Of a stretch of 64,000 nt of DNA, positions 21,638-32,934 are shown in pieces. The stretch covers positions 16,234,001-16,298,000 of the forward strand of contig NC_077239.1 of NCBI RefSeq assembly GCF_947179165.1, read 5' to 3'. This stretch comes from Solanum dulcamara (taxonomy: Eukaryota; Streptophyta; Magnoliopsida; Solanales; Solanaceae). Positions within the stretch are counted from its first letter, which is position 1. Each line of letters opens with the position of its first letter. Both the position numbers and the translations under genes were made by a program. The notes under the pieces were generated by a model. That model did not search any database. It saw nothing but the letters and a program-made list of their open reading frames with translations, and was not told the DNA's origin.

Positions 21638-23201
21638 CTATTTTTTTGTGATCACCACTTTAGTAAGCATATCTGAAGGATTTTCATGAGTGTGTATCTT
21701 CTCAACCTCAAATAATTTCTCTTCCACGGCCATTCTAATCCAATGATACTTTCTACTAATATGCTTGGACTTACAATGAAATGTGGAGTGCTTGGTGAGA
21801 TAAATAGCACTCTGATTATCACAGAATAAGACAAACCTTGACTGTTGAAAGTCAAGATCTTTCATAAATTCCTTTATCCAAAGTAATTCTTTGGCACCTT
21901 CAGTGATAGCAATATATTCGGCTTCTATTGTGGATAGAGCTATGCACTTATGTAGTCTAGATTGCCAGGAAATAGCCCCCCCTGCAAAAGCACAACTCCA
22001 TATCTGAAGTGCCCTTCAAATATCTTAGTATACATTTCACTGCATTCCAGTGTTCTTTTCCAGGATTAAAAAGAAATCTGCTAACAGTACCAACAACATG
22101 TGCAATATCTGGTCTAGTGCAAACCATGGCATACATCAGACTACCAACTGCAGAAGAGTATGGAATACATGACATCTTCTTCTTCTCTTCATTAGTAGAT
22201 GGACTCTGGATCGTACTCAACTTAAAATGTTTAGCAAGAGGAGTACTAACCACTTTTGCTTCTGTCAGATTGAATCTCTTGAGTACCTTCTCAATGTACT
22301 GCTTTTGGGATAATGATAACTCCTTCTTCTTTCTGTCTCGATGAATTTGTATGCCTAAAATTTTCTTTGCTGGCCCCAAGTCCTTCATTGCAAATGATTT
22401 GCTCAACTCCTTCTTAAGTAATATAATTCTAGATTTATTTTTGCCAACAATCAGCATATTATCCACATAAAGTAGTAAGATAATAAAATCATCATCAGAG
22501 AACTTCTAAAAGAATACACAATGATCTGAAGAAGTTTTTTTGTATCCTTGATTTTCGATGACAGATTCAAACTTTAAGTACCACTGCCTTGGAGCTTGTT
22601 TTAAGTCGTACAAGATCTTTCTTAATTTGCAGACATAGTTATCTTTTCCTTTAACCACAAAACCTTCAGGCTGCTTCATGTAAATTTCTTCTTCTAAATC
22701 ACCATGAAGAAAAGCAGTCTTGACATCCATCTGCTCAACCTCTAAATCTAGACTTGCAGCTAAGCTTAGAACCATGCGAATAGAAGATATTTTCACAATA
22801 GGAGAGAAAATTTCATCAAAGTCAACATCCTTTCTCTGGCCAAAATCTTTGATAACTAACCTCGTTTTATATCTAGGTGCATATGTATGTTGCTCTTGCT
22901 TTACTCTGAAGATCCATTTATTTGTCAAAGCTTTCTTACCTTTCGGTAACTCCACTAACTCATATGTGTCATTCTCATGAAGTGACTTCATCTCATCTTC
23001 CATGGCTTCTATCCACTTATCTCTATGAGTATCTAGCATGACTTCATCATAATCTTCAGGTTCTCCCATATCAGTCAAAAGTATATACTCATTAGGAGAA
23101 TAACGTGTTGACTTTTGCTTCTCCCTAGTAGATCTTCTATAAGAGGTTTCTGGAGCATCTGGAGTAGTCATTTGAACATGAGTTAGTGGATGATCAATCA
23201 T
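21638..23201 (-). pseudogene. Copia RT and RNase H, broken
   Basis: RT begins with the linker and WIEAMEDEMKSLHENDTYEL, then LPKGKKALTNKWIFRVK, QMDVKTAFLHGDLEEEIYM and LYDLKQAPRQWYLKF (22506-23201). A stop at 22506-22508 follows CVFF. After it the same frame holds LLYVDNMLIVG, where the catalytic YVDD has become YVDN. The stretch to 21957 includes YSSAVGSLMYAM and RPDIAHVVG. A frameshift in a run of seven C (plus strand, about 21978) breaks the start of RNase H, which resumes as FVLFCDNQSAIYLTKH and ends at 21638. With the catalytic Asp lost, RT would be inactive even without the stops. Confidence 0.88.
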
Positions 23202-23279
23202 AACATCATTACTAGGAGCATCTTCAAGTTCTACACTCTGATGATCATTCTGATCTTGATCCCCATCGACATTTGTATC

Positions 23280-25503
23280 TTAGATTCCTTCATGTGCAAA
23301 AGATGTGTCAGCACTAGGAACTGGATCAATATCAATGAAGCTCTCATCAATCTGAGAATCTGTTTTCTCAGTCTTGTTAATATCTTCAATTGTTTGGTCT
23401 TCAAAGAACACAGCATCACAACTTCTGATAAGCTTCTTATCAATCGGATCATAAAAGCGATATCCAAACTCATCTTGACCATAACCAATGAAGATGCACT
23501 GCTTCATTTTAACGTCTAGTTTTGATCTCTCATCTTTTGGACCATGCACACAAGCTTTACACCCAAAGACTTTCAAGTGATCATAGGAGACATCCTTTGC
23601 AAACCAAACTCTATTTGGAACATCACCATCCAAAACAACAGTGGTAGACAAATTGATAACATAAGCAACAGTATTAAGCGCTTCCGCCCAAAAGGAATTT
23701 GGAAGTTTAGCCTCTGAAAGCACACATCTAACTCTCTCAACAAGAGTTCTATTCATCCTTTCTGCCAAGCCATTCAATTGAGGCGTCTTAGGAGGAGTCT
23801 TCTGATGACGAATTCCTTGCGCTTTGCAGTAGTTGTCAAAGGGACCAATATACTCACCACCATTGTCAGTGCGAATACATTTTAATTTCTTTCCAGTTTG
23901 TCTCTCAGATAAGGCTTGAAACTCCTTAAACATATCAAGTACTTGATCTTTAGATTTTAAAGGATATACCCACAACTTGCGAGAATGATCATCAATAAAA
24001 GTTGCAAAGTAAAGTGCACCACCTTTTGATTTTACTTTAAAAGGACCACACAGGTCAGAGTGTACTAGCTCTAGTAGTTCAGACTTTCTTGAAGGAGGAA
24101 TACTGTGAAAAGAAACTCTTTTCTGTTTCCTAGCTAAGCAATGAACACATCTTTTCACCTTTGCTTGTTTTACACCAGCAATCAAATTCTTCTTAGCCAA
24201 ACATGTGATCCCCCTCTCGCTCATATGATTGAGTCTCTTGTGCCATAATTCTGACAAAGTCTCACTTTCTATCAAATTTATAGAGTCCCCAAGAATTGAT
24301 CCTTGTGTCACGTATAAATTTGAATACTTTCTTCCGCGAGCTATAATCAATGAGCCTTTAGTGAGCTTCCATTGGCCATTGAATAATTCATTATGGTAGC
24401 CATCATCATCTAGTTGTCCTACAGAGATCAAATTCAAAGAAATGTTTGGAGCGTGCTTGACATTCTGAAGGACTAACGTTGTACCAAGATTGGTCTTCAA
24501 ACAAACCGTGCCAACACCAAGTACCTTAACTTCACCAGCATTACCCATCTTTAATACGCCGAAATTAATAGGAGTATAAGATGAAAATAAGTCTTTCCTC
24601 AGTGTGACATGCGATGTAGCTCCAGAATCTACTATCCAACTTGTATCTTGAGATACAAAATTGATGACATTTTTATCACAAGCAAATAAAAGGTCATCTC
24701 GGACAACAACAACAACATTGTCTCCATTATTTTCTTCTTTCTTTCCTTCTCTAAGCTCTTGCTTCAACCGATTGCAAAATCTTTTAATATGTTCTTTCTT
24801 TCCACAATGATGACATGAAATATTTTGATACCTGGATCTTGACTTGTTTCTACCTTTACCTCTACTTCTCGAACCTCTTGTTTTACCTCTCTCTCGATCT
24901 TCTGTAAAGAGAACGTCTGAATGTGAGGATGTGCCTTGAGATCTTCTTCTGACTTCTTCATTCAACACACCACTTTTTGTATATTCCATAGTAACCTTAC
25001 CACTGGGAGCAGAATTTGTTAAAGAAACTCGAAGAGTTTCCCAAAAATCTGGTAGAGTGTTAAGAAGCCAAAGCCCTTGTATTTCATCATCAAAATTGAC
25101 ACTCATTCTTGACAACTTATCAAGAACACCTTGAAAATCATTTATATGATCAAGAATAGGACTGCCCTCCTTATATTTAAAGGTCATCAATTGCTTTAGC
25201 AAGAATAACTTGTTATTGCCAGTTTTTGAAGCGTAAAACGTCTCCAACTTTTCCCACAATGTTCTAGCATGTGTCTCATTCACAATATGGTTGCGAACAT
25301 TATCTTCAACCCATTGCCTTATATATCCACATACTTGTTGGTGCTCAAAATTCCAATTTTCATCTGTCATATTCTCGAGTTTATGAGCAGAAAAAATGGG
25401 AAGATGCATTTTTTCACGAACAGTAAATCTTTCATCTTGCTCTTCCATATGTTGTAGTTACTACCATTTAAACACACCATCTTGCTCATATTACCCTCCA
25501 TCA
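23280..25503 (-). pseudogene. Copia gag, protease and integrase, nearly intact
   Basis: From 25448 the frame is open for 722 residues. The gag homology domain covers residues 1-160. A zinc knuckle CHHCGKKEHIKRFC is at 212-225. The protease site is WIVDSGATSHV (Asp 274). The integrase zinc motif uses His 403, His 408, Cys 434 and Cys 437. The DDE core is HSDLCGPF (Asp 465), IRTDNGGEY (Asp 528) and LAERMNRTL (Glu 563), a DD35E spacing. The true start lies upstream: ATGs near 25503-25477 give [20 protein letters not shown] in another frame, so a frameshift near 25410 separates start and body. The stop at 23280-23282 divides this from the RT part in the same frame. The motifs resemble the Tork (Tnt1-like) lineage. 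Confidence 0.9.
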
Positions 25504-25522
25504 AAAAATTCTTAATAGACAA

Positions 25523-25538
25523 CCTGGCTCTGATATCA
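25523..25538 (-). other. Primer-binding site of the copia element (cA side)
   Basis: TGATATCAGAGCCAGG on the minus strand, two bases from the LTR. It is one change from the initiator-methionine tRNA complement TGGTATCAGAGCCAGG. Its contiguity with the gag start shows that the 5' part of the copia interior belongs with LTR cA. Confidence 0.85.
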
Positions 25539-25540
25539 CT

Positions 25541-26008
25541 TGTTAGGAACTAAAATAATTAGGTGTCATGCGGAAGCTAGCAAAGCAAACCTTGAATGAC
25601 CATGAGTAAGAAGACAAACGAGAAATATACCATAAGAGACACAAATATTTAACGTAGTTCGGTTAACTGACCTACGTCCACAAGAGGAGATGAGCAATCC
25701 ACTATAAATATGAGAGTACAAATAATCGAGAGAAATAACCTCACACAATTCACTCGGAATAAAAAGAGGTTCACACAAGTGTTAACGTAACACTTGTGTC
25801 TCACCGTTTCTCCCCTACACAAAACTCTCAAAGCCCTTTAGGACTACATTGTGAATGCTACCAAGTTAGAAGGAATAAACTTCTATTTATAGAGTCATAA
25901 ACCTTTTCCTATAAGAAAAAGGACTAGCCAAATATGGAGACATTGTGTTTTCCTTTTAGGAAAAGGAAAACCTAATTATACTAGGAAAGTCAGGGCAAAC
26001 ACCTAACA
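25541..26008 (-). mobile_element. Copia LTR cA, 5' copy
   Basis: 468 bp with TGTTAGG/CCTAACA ends, followed by ctttc (26009-26013), the second copy of the target duplication. It matches 7092-7560. The differences seen are mainly transitions, with the copy at 7092 richer in A and T. Confidence 0.9.
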
Positions 26009-26330
26009 CTTTCTTCGGACTTAGATGTTCAGACACTGATTTTAATGTTAATGACTCTCTTTTGGGATTGCATTCCTTTTCTTAGACTTGATAGTGTTAG
26101 AGTTTTGGTACGATTGAGTTTTAGTTCTTAGGATGATTTTCCGCATGCTTTAGTTGTTGAATGAATTTTTTCTGAGTTTATGGGGACTTAGACCTATTTC
26201 TTTAGTTAAGACTGTTTTCGCATCCTCATCTTGTTTATCTATTGTGTGTGTTAACTGTTGGGCTGTTATAATGGTTCTCCCACCGAAGAATTAATGTGGG
26301 TGTCAGTCACGATGGGTCGGGATCGTGACA
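26009..26330 (+). mobile_element. 3' LTR of family A element 1, second segment
   Basis: The LTR interrupted at 7091 resumes here with the duplicated ctttc and continues through a phrase shared with 37340-37617 (cttagacttgatagtgttagag, and ctcccaccgaagaattaatg) to GGGATCGTGACA at 26330. The next bases (acttt) are not leader sequence, so element 1 ends here. Confidence 0.8.
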
Positions 26331-28454
26331 ACTTTTTTCCTTGAACTCAAAATCACGATTCAACTCTTCATTACAATTTAAGGTTTGCAACCATCCTCGT
26401 AACACCTAAGAAATTGTTTTCACCAATCTCATGTGGTTCTATCCTCTTTATCCTTTACAATTCAAGAAAAAACCTGCTATAATCTAAAAGAATTTTATCA
26501 AGATTCTGCCGGAAATCACTGCAAGAATTATTACAAATTAAACTAAAGAACTGTATGGACAAAACATAATAGAAATAGGTTCTCTGTAACAATAACTTCT
26601 TATTCGAGATTTTTTGGGTAGAATTCAGATTACTCTGAGGATTTTGTCTTTAGGTGTGGTCAAACTCCAAAGTTTGATTTACGTGTTATTTCTATAAAAA
26701 TAAGTCCCCGCTTTTTAGTTCTCCAATCTATATTAGATTTGGTTCAAGATTTTTCAAGAGTCTAATCCTAATTAAACTCGGTCTTTTTCTTGTTGACGCG
26801 AATGAGGCTTCATCGACTCTTTCTTCGAAACAACAACAAAAGACATTAGAAGACATTGACTCAACGCAAATCAACCTTCTTGATATATTAAATTCCAAAT
26901 CCAATAACTTTTCAGTTCCTTGTAGAGTTACAATATTTTTTTCATATTGTATTATTTTATGAAAATCTGGTGCCCACGTAAATAGTCTCAATCTTCTCTT
27001 AGACAATCTCCTTCTCTTCACAAAAGAATAGGTTCTCTGCTGAGTTCTCTTGACAGTGTTGCTTCCTGTATTCCTTTTTGAAAATTTAGTGCATAAGTGG
27101 ATTTACTTTAGGCCAATGTACGTAATATCGTCTTTTTGGAAAAACTTATTAAATATGTATATATTAAGACTAGAAGAAAAATGAGGATAAATGTAATAAG
27201 TGATTAGGTGTTTCATTTTCTCCCTCAAGATTTTGAGTTCGACTCTCAACAATAACTTTAATTATATTTTTTAAATATTTTGACTCGTATAAAACAAAAA
27301 GATGCATTGTCCAGGTTCGAATCGTGGACCTCTAGGAAGATTGTTAAAACTTTTAATCAATGAAAACATATATTATATTAGGAAATAAAATATTAATTAG
27401 TGTTTTAGAAAGGATGTTGGTGTTCCTCTGATTAATTGAGTTAAATTATCGAGTTAAAAGATTGATAAGTGGAATTAAGTAAATAATGAGTTTTTTAGTG
27501 ATTGTTTGGTTTCTGATTTAAATAAAGTGTGTATACTTTTTCTAATGAGATTTTTTAAAATTCATTTTCAAAAATGAAAATTCATCAAGCTGAATGATAA
27601 TAATTTACATGAGTAATGTTTATTTTAAAATATAACACCACTTATGAAAAATCTTGTTTAGGTCACTATGGACATAATTCTTGATATTTTCATCTTTCTT
27701 TTTCAGTATATGAATGTCGATTGTACACAATTTGTCAATCATCATACTTTGATATAGCTTGAGAAGATGTTGAATATAGATTGAGAAAATTAGTACTTTC
27801 ACTAGTTCATATTAAGTAAATTATTGAGATATAACTCATTTCTTAAGAAAAATATTAAAGAATATAAATTTAAAACTACTTTCTATTAGTATTTTTTTGA
27901 ATATTTTCAGACTAATTTCCTAGAGAATACAATAGTTAAGAATTTTATTAAAGCAAGATCAATACATATAGAATTTTTTTTCCAATAATTTCTTGAACTC
28001 TAAATAATTCACGTATTTTAAATTATATTTTTTTAACAATTCATTTAATATAAACCAAGAGAAGTATAATTCAACAAACACATTTATTATTAATATAATT
28101 TGTAAACAATTCATATATCTACAACAATAAAATAAAAAAAAAAGTTGTGTGGATGCTAGTATTTTGGTCTATAGTAGTGACCTATACTCTGTCACAGTCT
28201 AGCTCACAGAAGCTGAATGAGGAAGCTCGTGGGCAGTGGAGCATCTGCATGCATCATATAATAACAGGAGTAAATATTTTCTCTGCATCGACCTACTGCT
28301 TTCTTTTTACTAGTAATAATTACAAATGAGAGTCAGTACAAAGAAGGGTTCAATTTCCAATAACGTCTCCCTTTCTCTCCAGCTCTCTCCTTCATTAATG
28401 TGTATATGACTTTGATGCCTACTGAAACGGACTTTTGAATTTCCCATACTTGGT
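26331..28454. other. AT-rich region, no gene or mobile element recognised
   Basis: About 2.1 kb to the right of element 1. Open frames here are short (26728-27021 minus, 27620-27802 minus, 28147-28329 plus) and match nothing I know. Two tRNA B-box-like phrases (gagttcgactctc near 27235 and ggttcgaatcgtgg near 27315) could be SINE remnants but lack an A box I can place. A less AT-rich patch at about 28140-28420 is unexplained. This may be the oldest sequence of the window. Confidence 0.4.
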
Positions 28455-28810
28455 GCTTCAATTTATTTGTCCTTTTAGTTAAGTCTATGTTTTAAAATAA
28501 TATTTCTTTTTTAAAATAATTTTTTACCTTTAGTTTCCTATATGATATACTTTTTTTTTCACTATTTCAAAAATAAATTTTTATTTTTACTTATCATTCT
28601 TTACCTATAAAAAAAAGACAATTTTTTTTTTATATTTTACCCTTAATATTGATTACTTGTTTCATAATTTTTTTTAAAGACCTAAAATACTAAACATTAA
28701 TTTATAAGAGTGGTGTGGTAAAATAATCATATCAATAGTTATTTTTTTAATGGGTGTGCAATTCAAATGTGACAAATAAAAGTGAATGAAGAGAACATTT
28801 AAAAGCACAA
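28455..28810. repeat. MITE-like sequence with inverted ends
   Basis: The left end reads cttcaatttatttgtcc and the right end, inverted, reads cttcattcacttttatttgtca. Such ends are common in small non-autonomous DNA elements of Solanaceae. The interior is T-rich and non-coding. I could not identify a clean target duplication. Confidence 0.4.
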
Positions 28811-28834
28811 TATTAATACCTGATTTTGATGGTT

Positions 28835-29049
28835 ATTACCTATTGTATTGTATTGTATTATTGTTCCAGTTTGGTCATGTAACATAAAATCATGATATGA
28901 ATATGAGATGAAATTGAAATTTCGTTTAGAAATACAATTTGAATTTTTAAATTGTATCTTTGCTCGTAAGCATAAAATTTACATAAATTGTGAAAACTAT
29001 CAAAATTCTATCAATTATTTATATAATCTTACCAAATAATCAAAAGTTT
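28835..29049. repeat. AT-rich repeat with TATTG tract
   Basis: It begins with a tattgtattgtattgtatt tract and contains aaatcatgatatga phrases that recur, partly inverted, at 30070-30150. A related atacaatacaatacatta phrase occurs near 30480. This looks like remnants of palindromic MITEs split by the LINE at 29050. Weakly supported. Confidence 0.35.
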
Positions 29050-29680
29050 ATAACAACATACCCAGTGAAATTTCATAAAAGGGGTCTAGGGAGAGTAGAA
29101 TGTACACAAATCTTACCATTATCTCGTGAAATTAAAGATGTTTTTCAAAGACTCTCGGCTTAAGTACAACAACTCCATATACAAAGAATAAAAAGACAAC
29201 GAAAAAAAATAGTAAGTAACAACCAATTAGTGTGATAATCAAAATACCAAAATAAGAACTACAATAATACAATGACAAAGACCAACCATCATAAGCAAGA
29301 CAACACTACAATACCTATTAACCTTCTATCTTAATATGTGTCATCCACATCCTTTTATCTAAGGTTATGTCCCCAAAATTTTGAAGTTGAATCATATCCT
29401 GTCTTATCACCTCTCTCCAATACTTCTTCTTCCTACCTCTGCCTCTCTTGATTTCTTATATAATCAACCTCTCGCACCTCCTCACTAGTTCATCTATGCA
29501 TCTTCTCTTCGCATGTTCAAATCATCTCAATCTCGCTTCCTTCATCTTGTATATCACGGAGGTCACTCCAACCTTATTACGAATATCCTCATTTCTAATC
29601 TTATTGGTCCTAGTATGATCATACATTCACCTAAATATTCTCATATCCGCAACGTGCATTTTCTGACGTGGTAGTTCACT
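29050..29680 (-). mobile_element. 5'-truncated RTE-like LINE tail
   Basis: Read on the minus strand it encodes, with stops, the C-terminal end of a LINE ORF2: phrases KIRNEDIRNKVGVTSVI, MKEARLR, RRCIDELVRRCERL and a basic KRGRGRKKKYWREVIRQDM. A 3' UTR follows, ending with atgaaatttcactgggtatgttgttgtta, i.e. a TTG-type tail as in plant RTE-like LINEs. Only the last part of the element is present, as expected for 5' truncation during target-primed reverse transcription. Not functional. Confidence 0.8.
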
Positions 29681-30577
29681 ATCACAAATCAATTATTAAA
29701 ACATACAACATTCATTGATTGAACTTTAGTTCAATAAAAAAATAAAATTGAACATGAATTATAGTGTACTACTCTTTAATATAATCCTCCAGATAGTGCA
29801 TACAATCTTCTTACATTGAGCATGTATTTCTTGATCAAAAGACCGAGCAGAAGAATCAATATTCTTACATTAAGTCGTTTGTTGGTCAATATAATTCATA
29901 ACTATATCATCATGTTCATATTATGTGAATTCTAAATGTGGTTGATGAGAGTAATAATATCAACTATAAATTCTGTTTAAATATAATCTAAATGGTTGGT
30001 AGTTACGAAATGGTGGTGTTTATACAAAATATAAAATTATTAGTCAATTTTTGTATTTGAAAAATGTGAAATCATGATATGAAATTCTCAAATCAAGTTT
30101 TTTGGAGAATTTAGGATTTAATCTCATAATTTGAAATCATGAGATGAAATCGCAAGTTCAAACGACTACTTATTATAAGTGTCATATTTATTTTGATTGT
30201 TACTTAAATTTTACTATTTTGTTATATCATATCGTTAGGTAACGATCAAAAGATTCATGTTGTGTAACTGTCGATTTGGTGTGATCGCTTAATTGCTTTA
30301 ATATTTTTTCTCATTTTTTCTTTATTTATTGTTTAATAATCCTATTTTATGCTTTACTCTATCCTTTTATATTAGATCTATGTCGTACTCTATTTTTCTT
30401 ATAGTTTTATCATTTAAATTATTGTTTATGTGAAACGGCACAATCTATCTAAATATTGTATTTAGTAAAAGAATACAATATGATATTATGCAATACAATA
30501 CATTACGATACGATATTTATAAAATAATACGTAACAACTATCCAAATAAAGTCTAAATGACATTTTGATGCATTCCG
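29681..30577. other. AT-rich region with possible MITE remnants
   Basis: No coding sequence. It holds aaatcatgatatgaaatt-like palindromic phrases (30065-30150) and an end segment (30440-30550) with atacaatacatta and gtaacaactatccaaataaag, which resembles the end of a small DNA element. No duplication could be placed. Confidence 0.35.
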
Positions 30578-30582
30578 CATAT

Positions 30583-31278
30583 TGTCACGGCCCAATCCAT
30601 CTAGCCGTGCGAGCACGTACTCTAATACATAAATAGGAGAACCCTTATAAAAGATCATGCATAAGTTTAACAATTACCAATAATAGGCCAAAAGAGTTAT
30701 GAAATCATGGAGACGAGCCTGAATTCATGGGTTGTAGACTTCTTTGCGTTAAGAATTTCTTTTCCCCTTCACTCCAAGCCTAGAATAGCCTTTTTGGGGT
30801 TTTTAGGATAACCCTCATCTATTTTGGCACTTACAGAAAGAATGAGATAATAAAAAGACGTCTTCTTTCTATTCTTTCCCGTCAAATTCCGCACCAGCGG
30901 CCCAAATCTCACTCCAGCGGCCCAGCACAGACAGTGCTCAGTAAGATGGGCATAACTTTTTACTTTGAACTCCAAATAAGGCAAATTTGGTGGCGTTGAA
31001 AATAAGACTCATGGAACTTTAACTTGATAGATCATGTGCCACCTAATTCATTATAGGCTGAGGGATATGGTCGTTTGAAGTTGATCGTAGTTTGAACTCA
31101 AGTCCAAAACTAAATTGGAAAGAAACTTTCAACACAACATTGAGATAGGAGCATAGCACGACCTTAATTCACAACTAATGCACTCGCATACCAAGGAATT
31201 GATCCTAGATTTATGATAAAAGAGATTCGTATACCTTTATTGCAGATATTTTTAGTAACGATGGGTTAGGTCATTACA
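30583..31278 (-). mobile_element. Short solo LTR of family E
   Basis: A 696-bp insertion from TGTCACGGCCC to GGTCATTACA on the plus strand, flanked by a perfect 5-bp duplication catat (30578-30582 and 31279-31283). The left part matches the start of the copy at 35122, and the right part resembles 34860-35090. It is shorter than the other LTRs here, so it is an internally deleted or naturally short solo LTR. It contains no coding sequence; the frame at 30769-30984 is chance. Confidence 0.85.
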
Positions 31279-31424
31279 CATATACTTAGTTTAATACCGT
31301 AAAATTCAATTTTATTTTACTTTTTAAATTTTTATGCCTAGTAAAAACTAATAGATGTATAAGTGCCGGAGTAAAAAATTCAAAGGAAAAGATTCATTTT
31401 TGTTTTGTATATTAAGAAGATTTA

Positions 31425-31842
31425 TTGCAACGACCCTCCGATCGTTATGGAAAAGCCAATGATGGAAAATTTTGTGGTAAAAAGTTTTTGTGTGGTAACT
31501 TAAAAATTTAAGGCTATGCCAGTCTCGGACGAAATTCGAGTAAGGCGAGGTCTAGGGTGATCTGGAAAGGATTGGGGTTAATGTCTAAGTATGGATTTGA
31601 TTTTCTATTAGCTAAGACGTTCAGGAGTCCGTAAGACTTTTCAGAATTGATTTTGGGTAAGTAGAACTCTTGATATCGAACTTGGCGTGAAGGGGTTAGT
31701 TTAAAAAATCAAGGTTCGAAGGTGTCCTGCAAAATGAAGACTTTTGGGAAGATTTTCTAGTTTTTGTTCCGTGCAAGCATCTATAACGGGTGGGATACCG
31801 CTATGGCGGTGCCGTTATACCGAGCTGGAGGTCGCTATAAAA
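31425..31842 (+). mobile_element. Fragment of a family A LTR
   Basis: It begins TGCAACGACCCTCCGATCG (family A start with one change) and follows the LTR as far as the palindromic block (accgctatggcggtgccg, then gaggtcgctata). Similarity ends near 31842. There is no second end, so it is a truncated relic. The bases 31284-31424 before it show nothing recognisable. Confidence 0.7.
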
Positions 31843-31936
31843 GATTTATATTTTTACACATAAGATATTTGAAAAATTATTTTCGTCTAGACAACTTGAA
31901 AATAGTCGGAGATCATTTTCCCATAAGATTTATATT

Positions 31937-32193
31937 CTCTCCGTCTCAATTTATGTGGTACCTTTCAAATTTTGTGATTCAAACAAGTCTTTCTTTAACC
32001 GTATCGTTTCATATATCTTTTAAATATTTTAAATTATTAATTATTGTGACATAAATATTTTTTATGTACATTTTAAATATGCAAATCTTATTTTAACAAA
32101 TTTCAAAATACTATGTTTAAATTTATAATCAAAATTAAATTATTTGATTCTCGAAATATAAAATATATCACGTAAATTGAAATAGAATGAATA
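31937..32193. repeat. MITE with ctctccgtctcaatttatg ends
   Basis: The left end reads ctctccgtctcaatttatg, and the inverted right end reads attcattctatttcaattta. This terminal type (CTCCCTCCGTTTCAATTTATGTG) is widespread in plant, including Solanaceae, MITEs. The interior is about 210 bases of AT-rich non-coding DNA. The exact duplication is unclear. Confidence 0.65.
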
Positions 32194-32934
32194 ATGGAAC
32201 ACGTCAAATATTGATGTCAATAAGCACGCCGAAAGTGGTAAACCGAACATTGTAGCATAGGTAAAAGGAGCCTCAGCCCCATTATACAAGTGTCCTTGAT
32301 TCCTTCATTAAAATGGACAGAAATCTAACAATGCCTTTTATTAGATCTCTATGGTTTTGAATTTCATTTCCTTATTAGCATCAGCTCATTAACATGGAGT
32401 ACGAACAAAAGATATTGGCCTTAACCAAATATTTGGTATTGGCCAATAGCTAGGAAGTACAAGAACCTTAGCCTAACTAGTCAATTTTAATTTCCTTATT
32501 TCAGATAATGTTTGCAGACCCACCCACCCTGTTCGTAGAAACTGCACAACAAATATTTTAAGTTGATTTCTTATCACTAGTTGCGGTCACCATTGCAATG
32601 CCCCCCAACTTAACTTACTCGGGGTTAGGTGTGATACTGACGTTTTGACATTTAAAAAGTTGTTCCACGCTTGTTTAACATTATATTCTCAGACTCAGAC
32701 ATTATGGTCAATGCAAAACTAGAGTTTTAGTTACATGTTCGACATAACATAATAGTTTTGATCAAAATTTAATATTTTTGTTAAGAAATCTATTTAATAA
32801 ATATAAATAATTTACGAAAAAGAGCCAAATTTATCCTTAAAGTATTCGAAATTGATTGATATGTCCTTCGTTAATAGCTTAGCTCACATTTCACTTTATT
32901 GTTCAGTATTGTTGGGTTTTTAAGAAATGTGAAC
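32194..32934. other. No gene; low-complexity and old repeat sequence
   Basis: Nothing coding was seen. At 32820-32930 a phrase of the kind gagccaaatttatccttaaagta...tgtccttcgttaatagctt resembles a dispersed Solanaceae repeat. The rest is unassigned. Confidence 0.35.

Larger units (their letters stand above)
7092..26008 (-). mobile_element. Ty1/copia element (Tork-like), minus strand, interrupted
   Basis: Both ends carry the same LTR (cA: 7092-7560 and 25541-26008), flanked by a perfect 5-bp direct repeat ctttc (7087-7091 and 26009-26013). The gag-pol order on the minus strand is gag, protease, integrase, RT, RNase H, which defines copia. The motifs resemble the Tork lineage. By eye the two cA LTRs differ at about 19 of 468 positions, mostly transitions. 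The element is interrupted by gypsy element 2 (7597-20593). An unrelated LTR (cB, 20798-21550) lies between RNase H and the far LTR, so the locus is a composite. Confidence 0.85.
1328..26330 (+). mobile_element. Family A Ty3/gypsy element 1, 5' end outside window
   Basis: A decayed Ty3/gypsy retrotransposon with domain order gag, protease, RT, RNase H, integrase and a chromodomain-like C-terminus, which fits a chromovirus of the Tekay/Del type. Inside the window it runs from mid-gag (1328) to the end of its 3' LTR (26330). The 3' LTR is broken by the copia element at 7092-26008. The base run acttt directly after 26330 would be one copy of its target duplication; the other lies outside the window. 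The coding part carries many stops and frameshifts and cannot make a polyprotein. Confidence 0.8.

Noticed and set aside
23280..25448. A functional host-domesticated copia protein, because 722 residues are open.
   Set aside because: It is followed in frame by RT after one stop, flanked by LTRs, and its own N-terminus is separated by a frameshift; it is simply the best-kept part of a decayed element.
26728..27021. A 97-residue basic open frame on the minus strand as a host gene.
   Set aside because: No recognisable domain, no plausible promoter or neighbouring exons seen; kept only as part of the unassigned region.
27225..27345. tRNA gene or SINE from B-box-like phrases (gttcgactc and ggttcgaatc).
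   Set aside because: No A box at the right distance and no cloverleaf could be drawn; too weak to call.
28140..28330. A microRNA precursor or gene exon, because the patch is less AT-rich and contains a CATGCATC word.
   Set aside because: I found no long inverted repeat that would fold as a precursor and no match to a mature microRNA I know.
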